Shown one piece after another: positions 54,856-63,097 of a DNA stretch of 64,000 nucleotides. Under the pieces are notes generated by a model. That model searched no databases. It saw only the letters and a program-made list of their open reading frames with translations, and had not been told where the DNA came from. This DNA comes from PALSA-1003 sp963741315 (GTDB lineage: Bacteria; Pseudomonadota; Gammaproteobacteria; Burkholderiales; Casimicrobiaceae): contig CAVUHK010000004.1 in NCBI GenBank assembly GCA_963741315.1, positions 124,001-188,000 on the forward strand, given 5' to 3'. The translations under genes were made by a program, and so were the position numbers. Within the stretch, counting starts at the first letter, position 1; every line of letters starts with the position of its first letter.

Positions 54856-56640
54856 GTGCGCCCGGCCGCAGCGTCATCGCTGGAACGTCCTGACGGGACC
54901 CCGCCGACTGCACCGCAATTCGGCAGCGATGTCGTCGCCGACACGTTGCGCGCGTTGCACCTTCCGTACATCGCGCTCAATCCGGGCGCGAGTTTTCGCG
55001 GCCTGCACGACAGCCTCGTCAACTATCTCGGCAATCGCGAACCGCAGATGCTGCTCTGCCTGCACGAGGAGCACGCGGTGGCGATCGCACACGGCTATGC
55101 GAAGGTCACCGGTCGCGCAATGGCGGTCGCGGTGCACTCCAACGTCGGCCTGTTCCACGCGACCATGGCCATTTTCAACGCCTGGTGCGACCGCATGCCG
55201 GTGCTGATCCTGGGTGCGACCGGACCGGTCGACGCCGCCAAGCGCCGGCCATGGATCGACTGGATCCATACCGCACGCGATCAGGGCGCGATCGTGCGTC
55301 CCTACGTCAAGTGGGACGATCAACCCGCCTCTCCCGAGGCCGCGCGCGAGGCGTTGCTGCGCGCGGTGTGGCACGCCGAAGCGGCGCCGCAAGGTCCGGT
55401 CTATGTGAATCTAGACGCGGAGATGCAGGAGGCACCCTTGTCCGCGCCGTTGCCGGCGCTCGCGACCGCGCGTTACACGCCGTCAACGCGAATTGCTCCA
55501 GCACAGGACAGCGTGCGCGCCGCGGCCGACCTGCTGCGCGCCGCCAAACGACCGCTGCTGCTGATCGGGCGCGTTTCGCGCGATCCGCAGGCGTGGGCTG
55601 CGCGAGTCGCGCTTGCCGAAGCGCTCGGTGCACGCGTCGCCACCGATCTGAAAACCGGCGCGGCGTTCCCGACCGAGCATCCGTTGCACTTCGCGCCGCC
55701 GGGGTTGCTGTTGCAGCCGGTGGTCGCCGAAGCGATCGCCGCCGCAGACGTGATCCTGAGCCTCGACTGGATCGACCTCGGCGGAACGCTCAAGACCGCC
55801 TGCAAGGGCGAGCCTGCGGCCAAGGTGATCCAGGTCTCGCTCGACCAGACCGTGCACGGCGGCTGGAGCATGGACTACCAGGGGCTGCCTCCGGTCGACT
55901 GCTTCATCGCCGCCGAACCCGATACCGCGGTGCCCGCGCTGCTCAGCGCGCTGGAGCCACATGGCACCGGCAAAACCTACGCCACGCAGGCGAACAGTTT
56001 TGCCGCGGGCGCCCAGCCCCAAGGCAAGATTGGCACCGACGACCTCGCGGTCACATTGCGCCATGCGCTGGGCGACCGGCGCGTGTCGCTCGCCCACCTT
56101 CCGTTGTCGTGGAACGGTGCAAGCTGGCCGTTTCGCGGGCCACTGGACTATCTCGGATCCGATGGCGGCGGCGGCATCGGCGGCGGACCCGGCATCGCGG
56201 TCGGCGCCGCGCTCGCACTCAAGGACTCGGGCATCATGACCGTCGCGATCTGCGGCGACGGCGACTTCCTGATGGGCGCGACGTCGCTGTGGACCGCCGT
56301 GCATTACCGCGTGCCGCTGCTGCTGGTCGTTGCCAACAATCGTTCGTTCTATAACGACGAAGTGCACCAGGAACGCGTCGCGCGCATGCGCGGGCGGCCC
56401 GTCGAGAACAAGTGGATCGGCCAGCGCATGTCCGACCCCGACATCGATCTCGCCGCCCTCGCCCGCGCCCAGGGCGCGTCCGGGTGGGGCCCGATCGAGA
56501 ATCCGCACGACTTGGTGCCGACGTTCACCGCTGCGATTGCCGCGGTGGCCGCGGGAGGCGTCGCGGTGGTCGATGTCCGTATCCAACCCGGGTACACGCC
56601 GTCGATGACGGCAGCGTTGACGCCCGCCGCACGCTCATGA
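54856..56640 (+). CDS. ThDP-dependent decarboxylase/acetolactate synthase-like enzyme B
   Basis: A 594-residue intact thiamine-diphosphate enzyme. The Pyr domain has FGSDVVADTLRALHLPYIAL and the activating Glu in CLHEEHAVAIAHGYAK; the central domain has RPLLLIGRVSRDPQAWAAR. The PP domain has GDGDFLMGATSLWTA and, 29 residues on, the VVANNRSFYND diphosphate/Mg motif. Full length indicates a 2-keto acid decarboxylase, carboligase or benzoylformate decarboxylase-like enzyme; no acetolactate-synthase FAD motif stood out. The start is GTG at 54856, 11 bases after the receptor gene. It is a full-length paralogue of the gene at 31575. Confidence 0.87.
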   Translation: MRPAAASSLERPDGTPPTAPQFGSDVVADTLRALHLPYIALNPGASFRGLHDSLVNYLGNREPQMLLCLHEEHAVAIAHGYAKVTGRAMAVAVHSNVGLFHATMAIFNAWCDRMPVLILGATGPVDAAKRRPWIDWIHTARDQGAIVRPYVKWDDQPASPEAAREALLRAVWHAEAAPQGPVYVNLDAEMQEAPLSAPLPALATARYTPSTRIAPAQDSVRAAADLLRAAKRPLLLIGRVSRDPQAWAARVALAEALGARVATDLKTGAAFPTEHPLHFAPPGLLLQPVVAEAIAAADVILSLDWIDLGGTLKTACKGEPAAKVIQVSLDQTVHGGWSMDYQGLPPVDCFIAAEPDTAVPALLSALEPHGTGKTYATQANSFAAGAQPQGKIGTDDLAVTLRHALGDRRVSLAHLPLSWNGASWPFRGPLDYLGSDGGGGIGGGPGIAVGAALALKDSGIMTVAICGDGDFLMGATSLWTAVHYRVPLLLVVANNRSFYNDEVHQERVARMRGRPVENKWIGQRMSDPDIDLAALARAQGASGWGPIENPHDLVPTFTAAIAAVAAGGVAVVDVRIQPGYTPSMTAALTPAARS

Positions 56641-57512
56641 GCGACCCGGCGCGAGGAGAGCGCCCCGCAACGCCTGCCGCCGCCACTGCGACGCCCGGCG
56701 TAACGCTGCTCGACGTCGCGCACATCACCAAGCAGTTCCGCACCGCCGAAGGCGTGACCACCGCGGTCGAAGACATGTCGTTCGGCGTAGCACCCGGCGA
56801 ATTCGTGTCGATCATCGGGCCCTCGGGCTGCGGCAAGTCGACGGTGTTCAACATCATCGGTGGCTTGCTGCGCGACTACGAGGGCCGCGTAACGGTCGCC
56901 GGGGACGTGGTCAAGGGCACGCATCCTTCCATCGGCATGGTGTTCCAGGAGGAATCGACTTTCCCCTGGCGCAATGTGCTGGAAAATGTCGCGTTTCCGC
57001 TGGAGATCGCGGGTGTCGCCAAAGCGGAGCGATTCGAGCGCGCCGCACACTTCGTCGCGATGGTCGGCCTGCGCGGATTCGAACGCCATCTTCCCGCCGA
57101 GTTGTCGGGCGGCATGCGCCAGCGCGTGGCGTTGGCGCGCACGCTGGCCTCGAGGCCGCGCATTCTGCTCATGGACGAGCCGTTCGCGGCGCTCGACGAG
57201 CAGACCCGGTTGCTGCTCGGTGAAAAAGTCCTGCAGATCCAGCAGGAGCTCAAGCAGACGACGCTGCTCATCACCCACAATCTGACCGAAGCGGTGCAAC
57301 TGTCCGACCGAGTGCTGGTGATGACCTACCGGCCGGGGCGGCTCAAGCGCGAAGTCGCCATCGACCTTCCGCACCCGCGCGATTCCGAAGTCGTCGGCAG
57401 CGATGCCTTCGGCCACTACGTCGCCCAGATCTGGCACGACCTGCGTGAAGAGGCCAGCCGCGGCATCGCCGCCGACGAGACGCGCGTGCTCGAACACGGA
57501 GCGCGGCGCTGA
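56637..57512 (+). CDS. ABC transporter ATPase B (SsuB/TauB type)
   Basis: A 291-residue ATPase. Walker A IGPSGCGKST, Q-loop MVFQEESTFPW, signature LSGGMRQRVALAR, Walker B ILLMDEPFAALDE and switch His in LITHNLTEA. Its ATG overlaps the stop of the ThDP-enzyme gene (ATGA), so translation is coupled. That unusual order puts an enzyme gene inside the transporter operon. The permease genes follow directly. Confidence 0.92.
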   Translation: MSDPARGERPATPAAATATPGVTLLDVAHITKQFRTAEGVTTAVEDMSFGVAPGEFVSIIGPSGCGKSTVFNIIGGLLRDYEGRVTVAGDVVKGTHPSIGMVFQEESTFPWRNVLENVAFPLEIAGVAKAERFERAAHFVAMVGLRGFERHLPAELSGGMRQRVALARTLASRPRILLMDEPFAALDEQTRLLLGEKVLQIQQELKQTTLLITHNLTEAVQLSDRVLVMTYRPGRLKREVAIDLPHPRDSEVVGSDAFGHYVAQIWHDLREEASRGIAADETRVLEHGARR

Positions 57513-58279
57513 TGGTCGGGGCCTGGACGCGTTCGCGCGGCGGCGCGCGGCTGTTCGGTGTGGCCACGCTGGTGGCGGCGCTGGCGCTGGTCGAGTGGCT
57601 GATCCGCGTCGGTGTCATCAACCGCTATGTCGTGCCGTTGCCCACGCAGATTCTGGCGTCGATCCCACGCATCATCGCCGAGGAGAACGTCCTGCATCGC
57701 TTCTGGCAGACGATGCAGGAAGTCCTCTGGGCCAGCCTGCTACTGGCCAGCGTCGGCATCGCGTTGGGCGCGCTGCTCTACCGCTTTGCGACTTTGCGCG
57801 CGGCGTGCGAGACCTGGGTCGCCGCACTCGCCGCCGCGCCCATCGTGCTGGCGTATCCGCTGTTCCTGGTCCTCTTCGGGCGCAGCGCGACGACCATCGT
57901 CGCGATCGGTTTCGCGGCCGGTCTCGCGCCGGTCATCCTCAAGACCGTCGAGGGCCTCGCGGCGACTCGGCGGGTGCTCATCGACGTCGGCCGCAGTTTC
58001 CGCGTGACACCCGCGCAGCAGTTCTGGAAGATCCTCTTGCCGGCGGCACTCCCCGCGGTGTTCGTGGGCCTGCGCCTGGGACTCATCTTCGCGATGATCA
58101 ATATTGTCGGCGTCGAATTCCTGATCAATTTCGGCGGCCTGGGCCAGCTGATCAACGAGCTCGCCGAACGCTACGATCTGCCCGGAACCTACGGCGCGAT
58201 CTGCTTCGTGATCGTGACCAGCATCGTGTTCTTCGCCTTCACCGAACGGCTCGAACGATGGCTGACGCCGGGCCATTGA
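57512..58279 (+). CDS. ABC transporter permease B1
   Basis: A 255-residue SsuC/TauC-like membrane protein with about six segments. The ATG shares its A with the ATPase stop (TGATG). FLVLFGRSATTIVAIGFAAG, the ATPase-contact loop RRVLIDVGRSFRVTPAQQF and FVGLRLGLIFAMINIVGVEF are typical. Intact. Its partner permease overlaps its 3' end by 22 bases. Confidence 0.9.
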   Translation: MVGAWTRSRGGARLFGVATLVAALALVEWLIRVGVINRYVVPLPTQILASIPRIIAEENVLHRFWQTMQEVLWASLLLASVGIALGALLYRFATLRAACETWVAALAAAPIVLAYPLFLVLFGRSATTIVAIGFAAGLAPVILKTVEGLAATRRVLIDVGRSFRVTPAQQFWKILLPAALPAVFVGLRLGLIFAMINIVGVEFLINFGGLGQLINELAERYDLPGTYGAICFVIVTSIVFFAFTERLERWLTPGH

Positions 58280-59040
58280 ACGACGTGCGCGCTGCCGGCG
58301 CGTCGCGGCGCGTGTTCGCCGTGCGCATCGCCATCGTCGTCGCGGTGCTCGTGATCTGGGAGGGCGTCGCCGCGTCCGGACTACTGCTGCGCGATGTCGT
58401 GCCGTCGCTGCTCACCATCGGCAAGGCCCTCGGCAAGGTGCTCGCAAGCGGCGACTTCTATGCCAATCTGGCGATCACCGCGTCGGAAATCGGCGTCGGC
58501 CTGCTGCTGGGTGGATTGAGCGGCGTGGCGGTCGGGATCCTGCTGGGTGCCAACCGCTTCCTGGCCCACGCCTACGAATCATTGATCCACTATCTCGGTC
58601 CGACGCCGAAGATCATTTTCTTTCCGGTGATGATCATGTGGTTCGGCGTGGGCTCCGGCTCGAAGATCGCCATGAGCGCGGTGTCATGTTTCTTTCCGAT
58701 CGTCATCAGCGTCGCCGCCGGCATGCGTCAGATCGACCGCGTGCTGATCCGCGTCGGCCAGAGTTTTCGCGCGACGACTTGGCAAATGGTGACCCGCATC
58801 TACCTGCCCGCGATGCGCGCGCCCCTCGTCAACGGCATTCGGCTGGGATTAGGTGTAGCGATCATCGGCACGCTGCTTGCGGAGACCAAGCTTTCCAACA
58901 AGGGCATTGGCTATCTCGTCATCCAGGCGTATGCGCGCTTCGACATGCCGCAGCTCTATGCGCTGCTCATTTTACTGTTCGTCGTGTCGATCGCCGCCAA
59001 TGCGTTGATCGGCCGGCTGGGGCGACCACGCGCCGCGTGA
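58258..59040 (+). CDS. ABC transporter permease B2
   Basis: A 260-residue second permease. The ATG at 58258 overlaps the previous gene by 22 bases. Segments IAIVVAVLVIWEGVAASGLL, FFPVMIMWFGVGSGSKIAM, IVISVAAGMRQIDRVLIRVG and LGLGVAIIGTLLAETKLSN are present. As in the first cluster, the permeases form a probable heterodimer. The aldehyde dehydrogenase starts 30 bases later. Confidence 0.9.
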   Translation: MADAGPLNDVRAAGASRRVFAVRIAIVVAVLVIWEGVAASGLLLRDVVPSLLTIGKALGKVLASGDFYANLAITASEIGVGLLLGGLSGVAVGILLGANRFLAHAYESLIHYLGPTPKIIFFPVMIMWFGVGSGSKIAMSAVSCFFPIVISVAAGMRQIDRVLIRVGQSFRATTWQMVTRIYLPAMRAPLVNGIRLGLGVAIIGTLLAETKLSNKGIGYLVIQAYARFDMPQLYALLILLFVVSIAANALIGRLGRPRAA

Positions 59041-59070
59041 ACTTCTTTCATCACCATCAATAACACTGCC

Positions 59071-60540
59071 ATGTCCAACCTTCCCGACCATCGCATCGCC
59101 TACTACGGGGGCGCGTGGCACCAGCCCCTTGCGGGCAGCTCGCAGGAAACCTGGAATCCCAGCACCGGCGAGTCGCTGGGCAGCGTGGCGACCTGCGCCG
59201 CGGCGGACGTCGACGCGGCGGTTGCCGCTGCCGCGCGCGGTTTCCAGGAGTGGCGCGCGGTGCCGCCGCTCGAGCGAGCGCGCATCCTGCGCCGCGTGGC
59301 GGCGCTGTTGCGCGAGAACGCCGCCGAACTTGCCGCGATCGACGCGGCGAACTGCGGCAACCCGGTGCGCGAGATGATCAGCGACGCCAACGTGGCCGCG
59401 GCGCAGATGGACTTCTTCGCCGGACTGGTCACCGAAATGAAGGGCGCGTCAATTCCGATGGGCCCCTCGGTCGTGAACTTCTCGGTACGCGAACCGGTGG
59501 GAGTGGTTGCGCGAATCGTGCCGTTCAATCATCCGTTCATGTTCGCGGCGGGCAAATCCGCGGCGCCGCTGGCGGCCGGCAACGCGGTCATCATCAAACC
59601 GCCCGATCAGTCGCCGCTGTCGGCGCTGCGGCTGGCCGAACTCATCGGCGGGCTGTTTCCGGCGGGGGTCTTCAACGTGCTGCCAGGCGACCGCGACACC
59701 GGCGCCGCATTGGCGGCGCATCCGGGCGTCGCGATGGTCGCGATCATCGGCAGCGTCGCGGCAGGGCGGGCGGTGATGCGCGCCGCCAGCGAGACGGTCA
59801 AGCCGGTGCTGCTCGAACTGGGTGGCAAAAACGCATTGATCGCCTATCCCGACGCCGATCCCGATGCGGTTGCCGAGGCGGTCGTCGGCGGCATGAACTT
59901 CACCTGGTGCGGCCAGTCGTGCGGTTCGACCAGTCGGGCGTTCGTGCACTCCGCCATTCACGATGCCGTGGTCGATCGCGTCCGGGCGCGGGTCGCCGCC
60001 TTCAAACCGGGGCTGGCCACCGATCCGGCGACGACCATGGGCGCGATCGTCAGCCAAGCGCAGCTGGACCGGGTGCTCGGCCACATCGAGTCGGCCAAGA
60101 GCGAAGGCGCCCGCCTCGTCTACGGCGGCAAGCGACCCATGGACCCATTGCTGCAGCACGGCTACTTTGTCGAGCCGACCGTTTTCGCCGACGTGACCCC
60201 CACCATGCGACTCGCTCGCGAAGAGGTCTTCGGGCCGGTCCTGGCGATCATCAAGTGGACCGACGAGGCAGCCATGCTCGGTCACGTCAATGCCGTCGAA
60301 TACGGCCTGACCTGCTCGATCTGGACCAACGATGTTTCCACCGCCTACCGGACGGCCATGGCGGTGCAGGCTGGATACATATGGATCAACGAGTTCGGGA
60401 AGCACTTCCTGGGCGCCCCATTTGGCGGGGTCAAGCAGTCCGGCTTCGGGCGCGAGGAATGCCTGGAGGAGATGCTGCGCTTCACCCAGGAAAAGAACAT
60501 TCACCTGAAACTCGGGACGCGCGCGCCGATGCGCGGTTGA
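59071..60540 (+). CDS. Aldehyde dehydrogenase B
   Basis: A 489-residue NAD(P)-dependent aldehyde dehydrogenase, intact. NAD-site region VREPVGVVARIVPFNHPFMF, general base Glu in VLLELGGKNALI, catalytic Cys in GQSCGSTSR, and EEVFGPVLAIIKW. The C-terminal half shows YIWINEFGKHFLGAPFGGVK. It is similar to betaine-aldehyde-type dehydrogenases. It ends the operon that begins at the receptor gene (53883) and would oxidise an aldehyde formed by the ThDP enzyme. The same pair of enzymes occurs in the first cluster. Confidence 0.92.
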   Translation: MSNLPDHRIAYYGGAWHQPLAGSSQETWNPSTGESLGSVATCAAADVDAAVAAAARGFQEWRAVPPLERARILRRVAALLRENAAELAAIDAANCGNPVREMISDANVAAAQMDFFAGLVTEMKGASIPMGPSVVNFSVREPVGVVARIVPFNHPFMFAAGKSAAPLAAGNAVIIKPPDQSPLSALRLAELIGGLFPAGVFNVLPGDRDTGAALAAHPGVAMVAIIGSVAAGRAVMRAASETVKPVLLELGGKNALIAYPDADPDAVAEAVVGGMNFTWCGQSCGSTSRAFVHSAIHDAVVDRVRARVAAFKPGLATDPATTMGAIVSQAQLDRVLGHIESAKSEGARLVYGGKRPMDPLLQHGYFVEPTVFADVTPTMRLAREEVFGPVLAIIKWTDEAAMLGHVNAVEYGLTCSIWTNDVSTAYRTAMAVQAGYIWINEFGKHFLGAPFGGVKQSGFGREECLEEMLRFTQEKNIHLKLGTRAPMRG

Positions 60541-60636
60541 ACTTTTGGCCCCAGCCGACCGCCCAAGCAGTTGGTTGTCGGCAAAACAAAGGCTTAGGTA
60601 CTCCGCTCGCGGGGCCATGGGTGGCCTTGAAGCGGC

Positions 60637-60664
60637 TTGACAGGCAGGTGCCGGCCTGTATACT
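60637..60664 (+). promoter_or_regulatory. Sigma-70 promoter with long leader before the transglycosylase
   Basis: TTGACA at 60637-60642 (perfect), a 16-base spacer, then TATACT at 60659-60664 (one mismatch). Transcription would start near 60671, about 210 bases before the ATG at 60881. Confidence 0.7.
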
Positions 60665-60772
60665 TCGCGCCTGTTGCAGTGCATCATTTGTGGGCCACGA
60701 CCGCTCCAAAAAACCGGAGCATTGCATTAACTATCTGATTTGGTGTGTTATTTTGTGTACGTATAAGTCAGC

Positions 60773-60811
60773 GTCAGGGAGGCCCGTTACCCGTCAAAGG
60801 TAACCCCTGAC
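60773..60811 (+). other. Two-part hairpin in the transglycosylase leader
   Basis: GTCAGGG pairs with CCCTGAC and, inside, GTTACC with GGTAAC around the loop CGTCAAA; a six-base bulge lies on the 5' side. It makes a 13-pair interrupted stem. A smaller stem, GCTCC/GGAGC, lies at 60703-60720. The rest of 60541-60880 shows nothing else. The purpose is unknown; no riboswitch class was recognised. Confidence 0.5.
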
Positions 60812-60880
60812 CGGTCGCGCCCAGCCCGTCCATCGTCAGGATGCCGGGTCCGATCGCGAACATGTGTCGGGAGAGTTCCA

Positions 60881-61573
60881 ATGACCAAGCAAGCGTTGTC
60901 GTACCTGAAAGCCGGCGCGCTCCACCGGAATGCGTACCCAGCCCTCGCCGGCGGCATCGTGCTGGCGTTGCTGTCGCTGGCGCTGCTGCCGGCATCGACG
61001 GCTCACGTCGCGGCCATTGGCGCCACGGCTGCGGGCCGCGCCGCGGCGACCCCTGCCAGCACCTGGCCCGTACAAAATGCCGTTGCCGCGCGCGCCGATA
61101 GCCGCGCGCCCGCGCCGGTCGGCACCGATGCCCTGGCTGGCATCCTCGCTCGAAAGTACCGCATCTCCGAGGTCGCCACCCGCGAATTCGTCCTGACCGC
61201 GCAACGCGAGGGGAGCCGGTCGGGTATCGACCCCCTGCTCCTGCTTGCGGTGATGGCGATCGAGTCCCGCTTCAATCCGGTAGCGCAGAGTGACGGCGGA
61301 GCTATGGGACTGATGCAGGTCATCCCCCGCTATCACGCCGAAAAATTCGAGACTGCGGATCACGCCAAGGTGCTCGATCCGCCCACCAACATTCATGTCG
61401 GCGCCCGCATCCTGCGGGAATGCATCAGCCGCGGCGGTAGCGAAGTCGCCGGCCTGCAGCTCTACAACGGCGCGACGAGCGACGCGACCAACGCCTACGC
61501 CACGCGCGTGCTGGGCGAAAAACTGTGGCTGCATGATGCCCTGCGCCGCGCGCTGGATCGCGCGCGCGCCTGA
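60881..61573 (+). CDS. Lytic transglycosylase (SLT domain)
   Basis: A 230-residue peptidoglycan-cleaving enzyme. The N terminus has a hydrophobic segment (residues about 22-45) that anchors or exports it. The catalytic Glu is in LAVMAIESRFNP; GAMGLMQVIP and the late LQLYNGATSDATNAYA with the Tyr complete the fold. GGGAGAG precedes the ATG. It acts on the glycan strand in the periplasm. The long structured leader is unusual. It is convergent with the GGDEF gene (ten bases between). Confidence 0.9.
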   Translation: MTKQALSYLKAGALHRNAYPALAGGIVLALLSLALLPASTAHVAAIGATAAGRAAATPASTWPVQNAVAARADSRAPAPVGTDALAGILARKYRISEVATREFVLTAQREGSRSGIDPLLLLAVMAIESRFNPVAQSDGGAMGLMQVIPRYHAEKFETADHAKVLDPPTNIHVGARILRECISRGGSEVAGLQLYNGATSDATNAYATRVLGEKLWLHDALRRALDRARA

Positions 61574-61583
61574 ACGCCGGAAA

Positions 61584-62507
61584 CTAGTCGCCAGTGGCGC
61601 GCCCGTCGCGCCGAAATCTCGCGTTGCCGGTGGTTTCCGCGGCCGACGTGGTGTCGTCATAGACGCCGGAAACCGTATTCGACTTGCCTCCGCGCTTGGC
61701 GCGATACATCAGCTGGTCGACGTACGCCATGGCAGCGTCGGCCGACTTCGGCATGCTCACGAAAGTGGCGATGCCGATGCTGAAACTCACCGACCACCAC
61801 GGCCGCGGCTGGGTGATCGTCGTCAGGGCCTCGCGCAGCTTGAACTCGATGGCCATCGCCTCGGCCTGATTGGTCTCCGGAAAGAACACGGCGAATTCGT
61901 CGCCACCGAGCCGGCCAACGGTGTCACTGCGACGAATGCTCTTGGCAGTGACGTGGCCGACAGCCTCGAGCAGGCGGTCGCCTTCGGCGTGACCATAGCG
62001 ATCGTTGACGCCCTTGAAGTCGTCGACGTCGATGTAGGCGAGGCAAAAGCTCGCACCGTTGCGCACGTGCCTCTCGACCTCGCTTTCCAGGACTTCATGA
62101 AATCCCTGACGGTTCCTGACTCCGGTCAGCAGGTCGACACGCGCGGTATGTCGCTCGCGTTCGAGCAGGCGCCGCAGCTGCGAAGTGAGCAATATCGCGA
62201 TGCCGTATTCGAACAGCACGTTGCCCTGCGCAAAGAAAAAAGAGCGATTCGACGTGAATGGATGTCCATACATCAGGCCCAGGGCAACCTGGAACGCGAA
62301 AGCGATGGCAGCAAAGAGGAACCCCCACGAAGCGCCGCAGTTCCAGCTCACCGTTAGGATCGCGAACAGGTAGAACGCGGATACCGAGATCTCCGCGGTC
62401 GTCGCATAGTCAATGAATGCTGCGCACAACAACATGCCCGCGCCCAGCGCGATCGCCACGCGCCGCGACAGTGCGAACATATTCATCCCGTTATTCAAAT
62501 TCGCCAT
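61584..62507 (-). CDS. Membrane diguanylate cyclase (GGDEF)
   Basis: A 307-residue protein. Residues about 14-105 contain several hydrophobic segments (IALGAGMLLCAAFIDYATT, AFYLFAILTVSW, GFLFAAIAFAFQVALGLM). Residues about 120-285 are the GGDEF domain: RVDLLTGVRNRQGF, YIDVDDFKGVNDRYGH and RLGGDEFAVFF, all intact. An RRSD motif five residues before GGDEF is a product-inhibition I-site. It should make cyclic di-GMP. No EAL domain is present. Cyclic di-GMP control of exopolysaccharide and the PEP-CTERM genes is possible but not shown here. Confidence 0.93.
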   Translation of the reverse strand: MANLNNGMNMFALSRRVAIALGAGMLLCAAFIDYATTAEISVSAFYLFAILTVSWNCGASWGFLFAAIAFAFQVALGLMYGHPFTSNRSFFFAQGNVLFEYGIAILLTSQLRRLLERERHTARVDLLTGVRNRQGFHEVLESEVERHVRNGASFCLAYIDVDDFKGVNDRYGHAEGDRLLEAVGHVTAKSIRRSDTVGRLGGDEFAVFFPETNQAEAMAIEFKLREALTTITQPRPWWSVSFSIGIATFVSMPKSADAAMAYVDQLMYRAKRGGKSNTVSGVYDDTTSAAETTGNARFRRDGRATGD

Positions 62508-62690
62508 GAATCCTGGCCCTTACCAAGCCTTTTGCAGCAATGGATCCTATATTAAGCAAGTTCCAGACCAAGAATTTGCCCGGACAGCCGGTTCTGGTCG
62601 CCCGCGCGACGCTTCCGGCATCACTGGCCATACCGAGTAAACTCCACCCTGCCGCAAATGACGGCCCTTCTGCAATGGGGCCTTGTTGCA

Positions 62691-63020
62691 GCCCGGGTGG
62701 TGAAATTGGTAGACACAGGGGACTTGGATGAAATTTGAGCCCTCGTGAAGAAATTCTCGAGGTGTAGCCCGTCAAATTCGGCGAACGCCCTGGACACGCG
62801 TGTCCGAGCCAACGCCGAGCCAACTCCTCGGAGGTTGAGGAAAGGTGTAGAGAGCAGACGGCGGGCACCTAAGGTCGCAGAGGGTCGTTTCGACTCGTCG
62901 GACTACGGTGAAGGCGTGCTCCAGACCACGAACCCGGCAAGGGGCGGCGAAAGCCGAAGTGGCAGGAAAATCCCCCGACCTTAACGGGTCGTGCCGGTTC
63001 GATTCCGGCCCTGGGCACCA
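62691..63020 (+). tRNA. tRNA-Leu (UAA) interrupted by a group I intron
   Basis: Exon 1 is 62691-62725 and exon 2 is 62967-63020. Spliced, they give an 89-base class II tRNA. Acceptor GCCCGGG pairs with CCTGGGC; the anticodon stem is GGGGA/TCCCC with loop CTTAAAA, so the anticodon is UAA. A long variable arm, T loop TTCGATT and encoded CCA are present. The intron lies between U34 and A35, the same site as the tRNA-Leu(UAA) group I intron of cyanobacteria and plastids. Confidence 0.95.
62726..62966 (+). ncRNA. Group I self-splicing intron in tRNA-Leu(UAA), 241 nt
   Basis: The exon 1 end CUU pairs with the guide GAG at 62737-62739, giving the U-G pair at the 5' splice site (P1). P3 is CCGTC (62769-62773) with GACGG (62857-62861); P4 is CGGCG (62779-62783) with CGCCG (62813-62817). 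P5 is a GGACACG/CGTGTCC hairpin (62792-62805). P7 is GAGCA (62852-62856) with TGCTC (62917-62921); P9 has the tetraloop CGGC-GAAA-GCCG (62945-62956). The last intron base is G. The core, including AAATTCGGCGAA and ACCTAAGG, resembles the Azoarcus tRNA-Ile intron and the Anabaena tRNA-Leu intron as I recall them, suggesting subgroup IC3. There is no homing endonuclease. Confidence 0.93.
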
Positions 63021-63097
63021 CATCCGCGACGCACTTGCGCGCGAGTGCGCACCGCCGGCAATTGCCATGCGGATCATCGCGCGCGACGCGGGCGCTA

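Noticed and set aside
60773..60811. A cyclic di-GMP (GEMM) riboswitch before the transglycosylase gene
   Set aside because: The conserved GEMM core sequences and tetraloop-receptor were not found; only a hairpin is supported.
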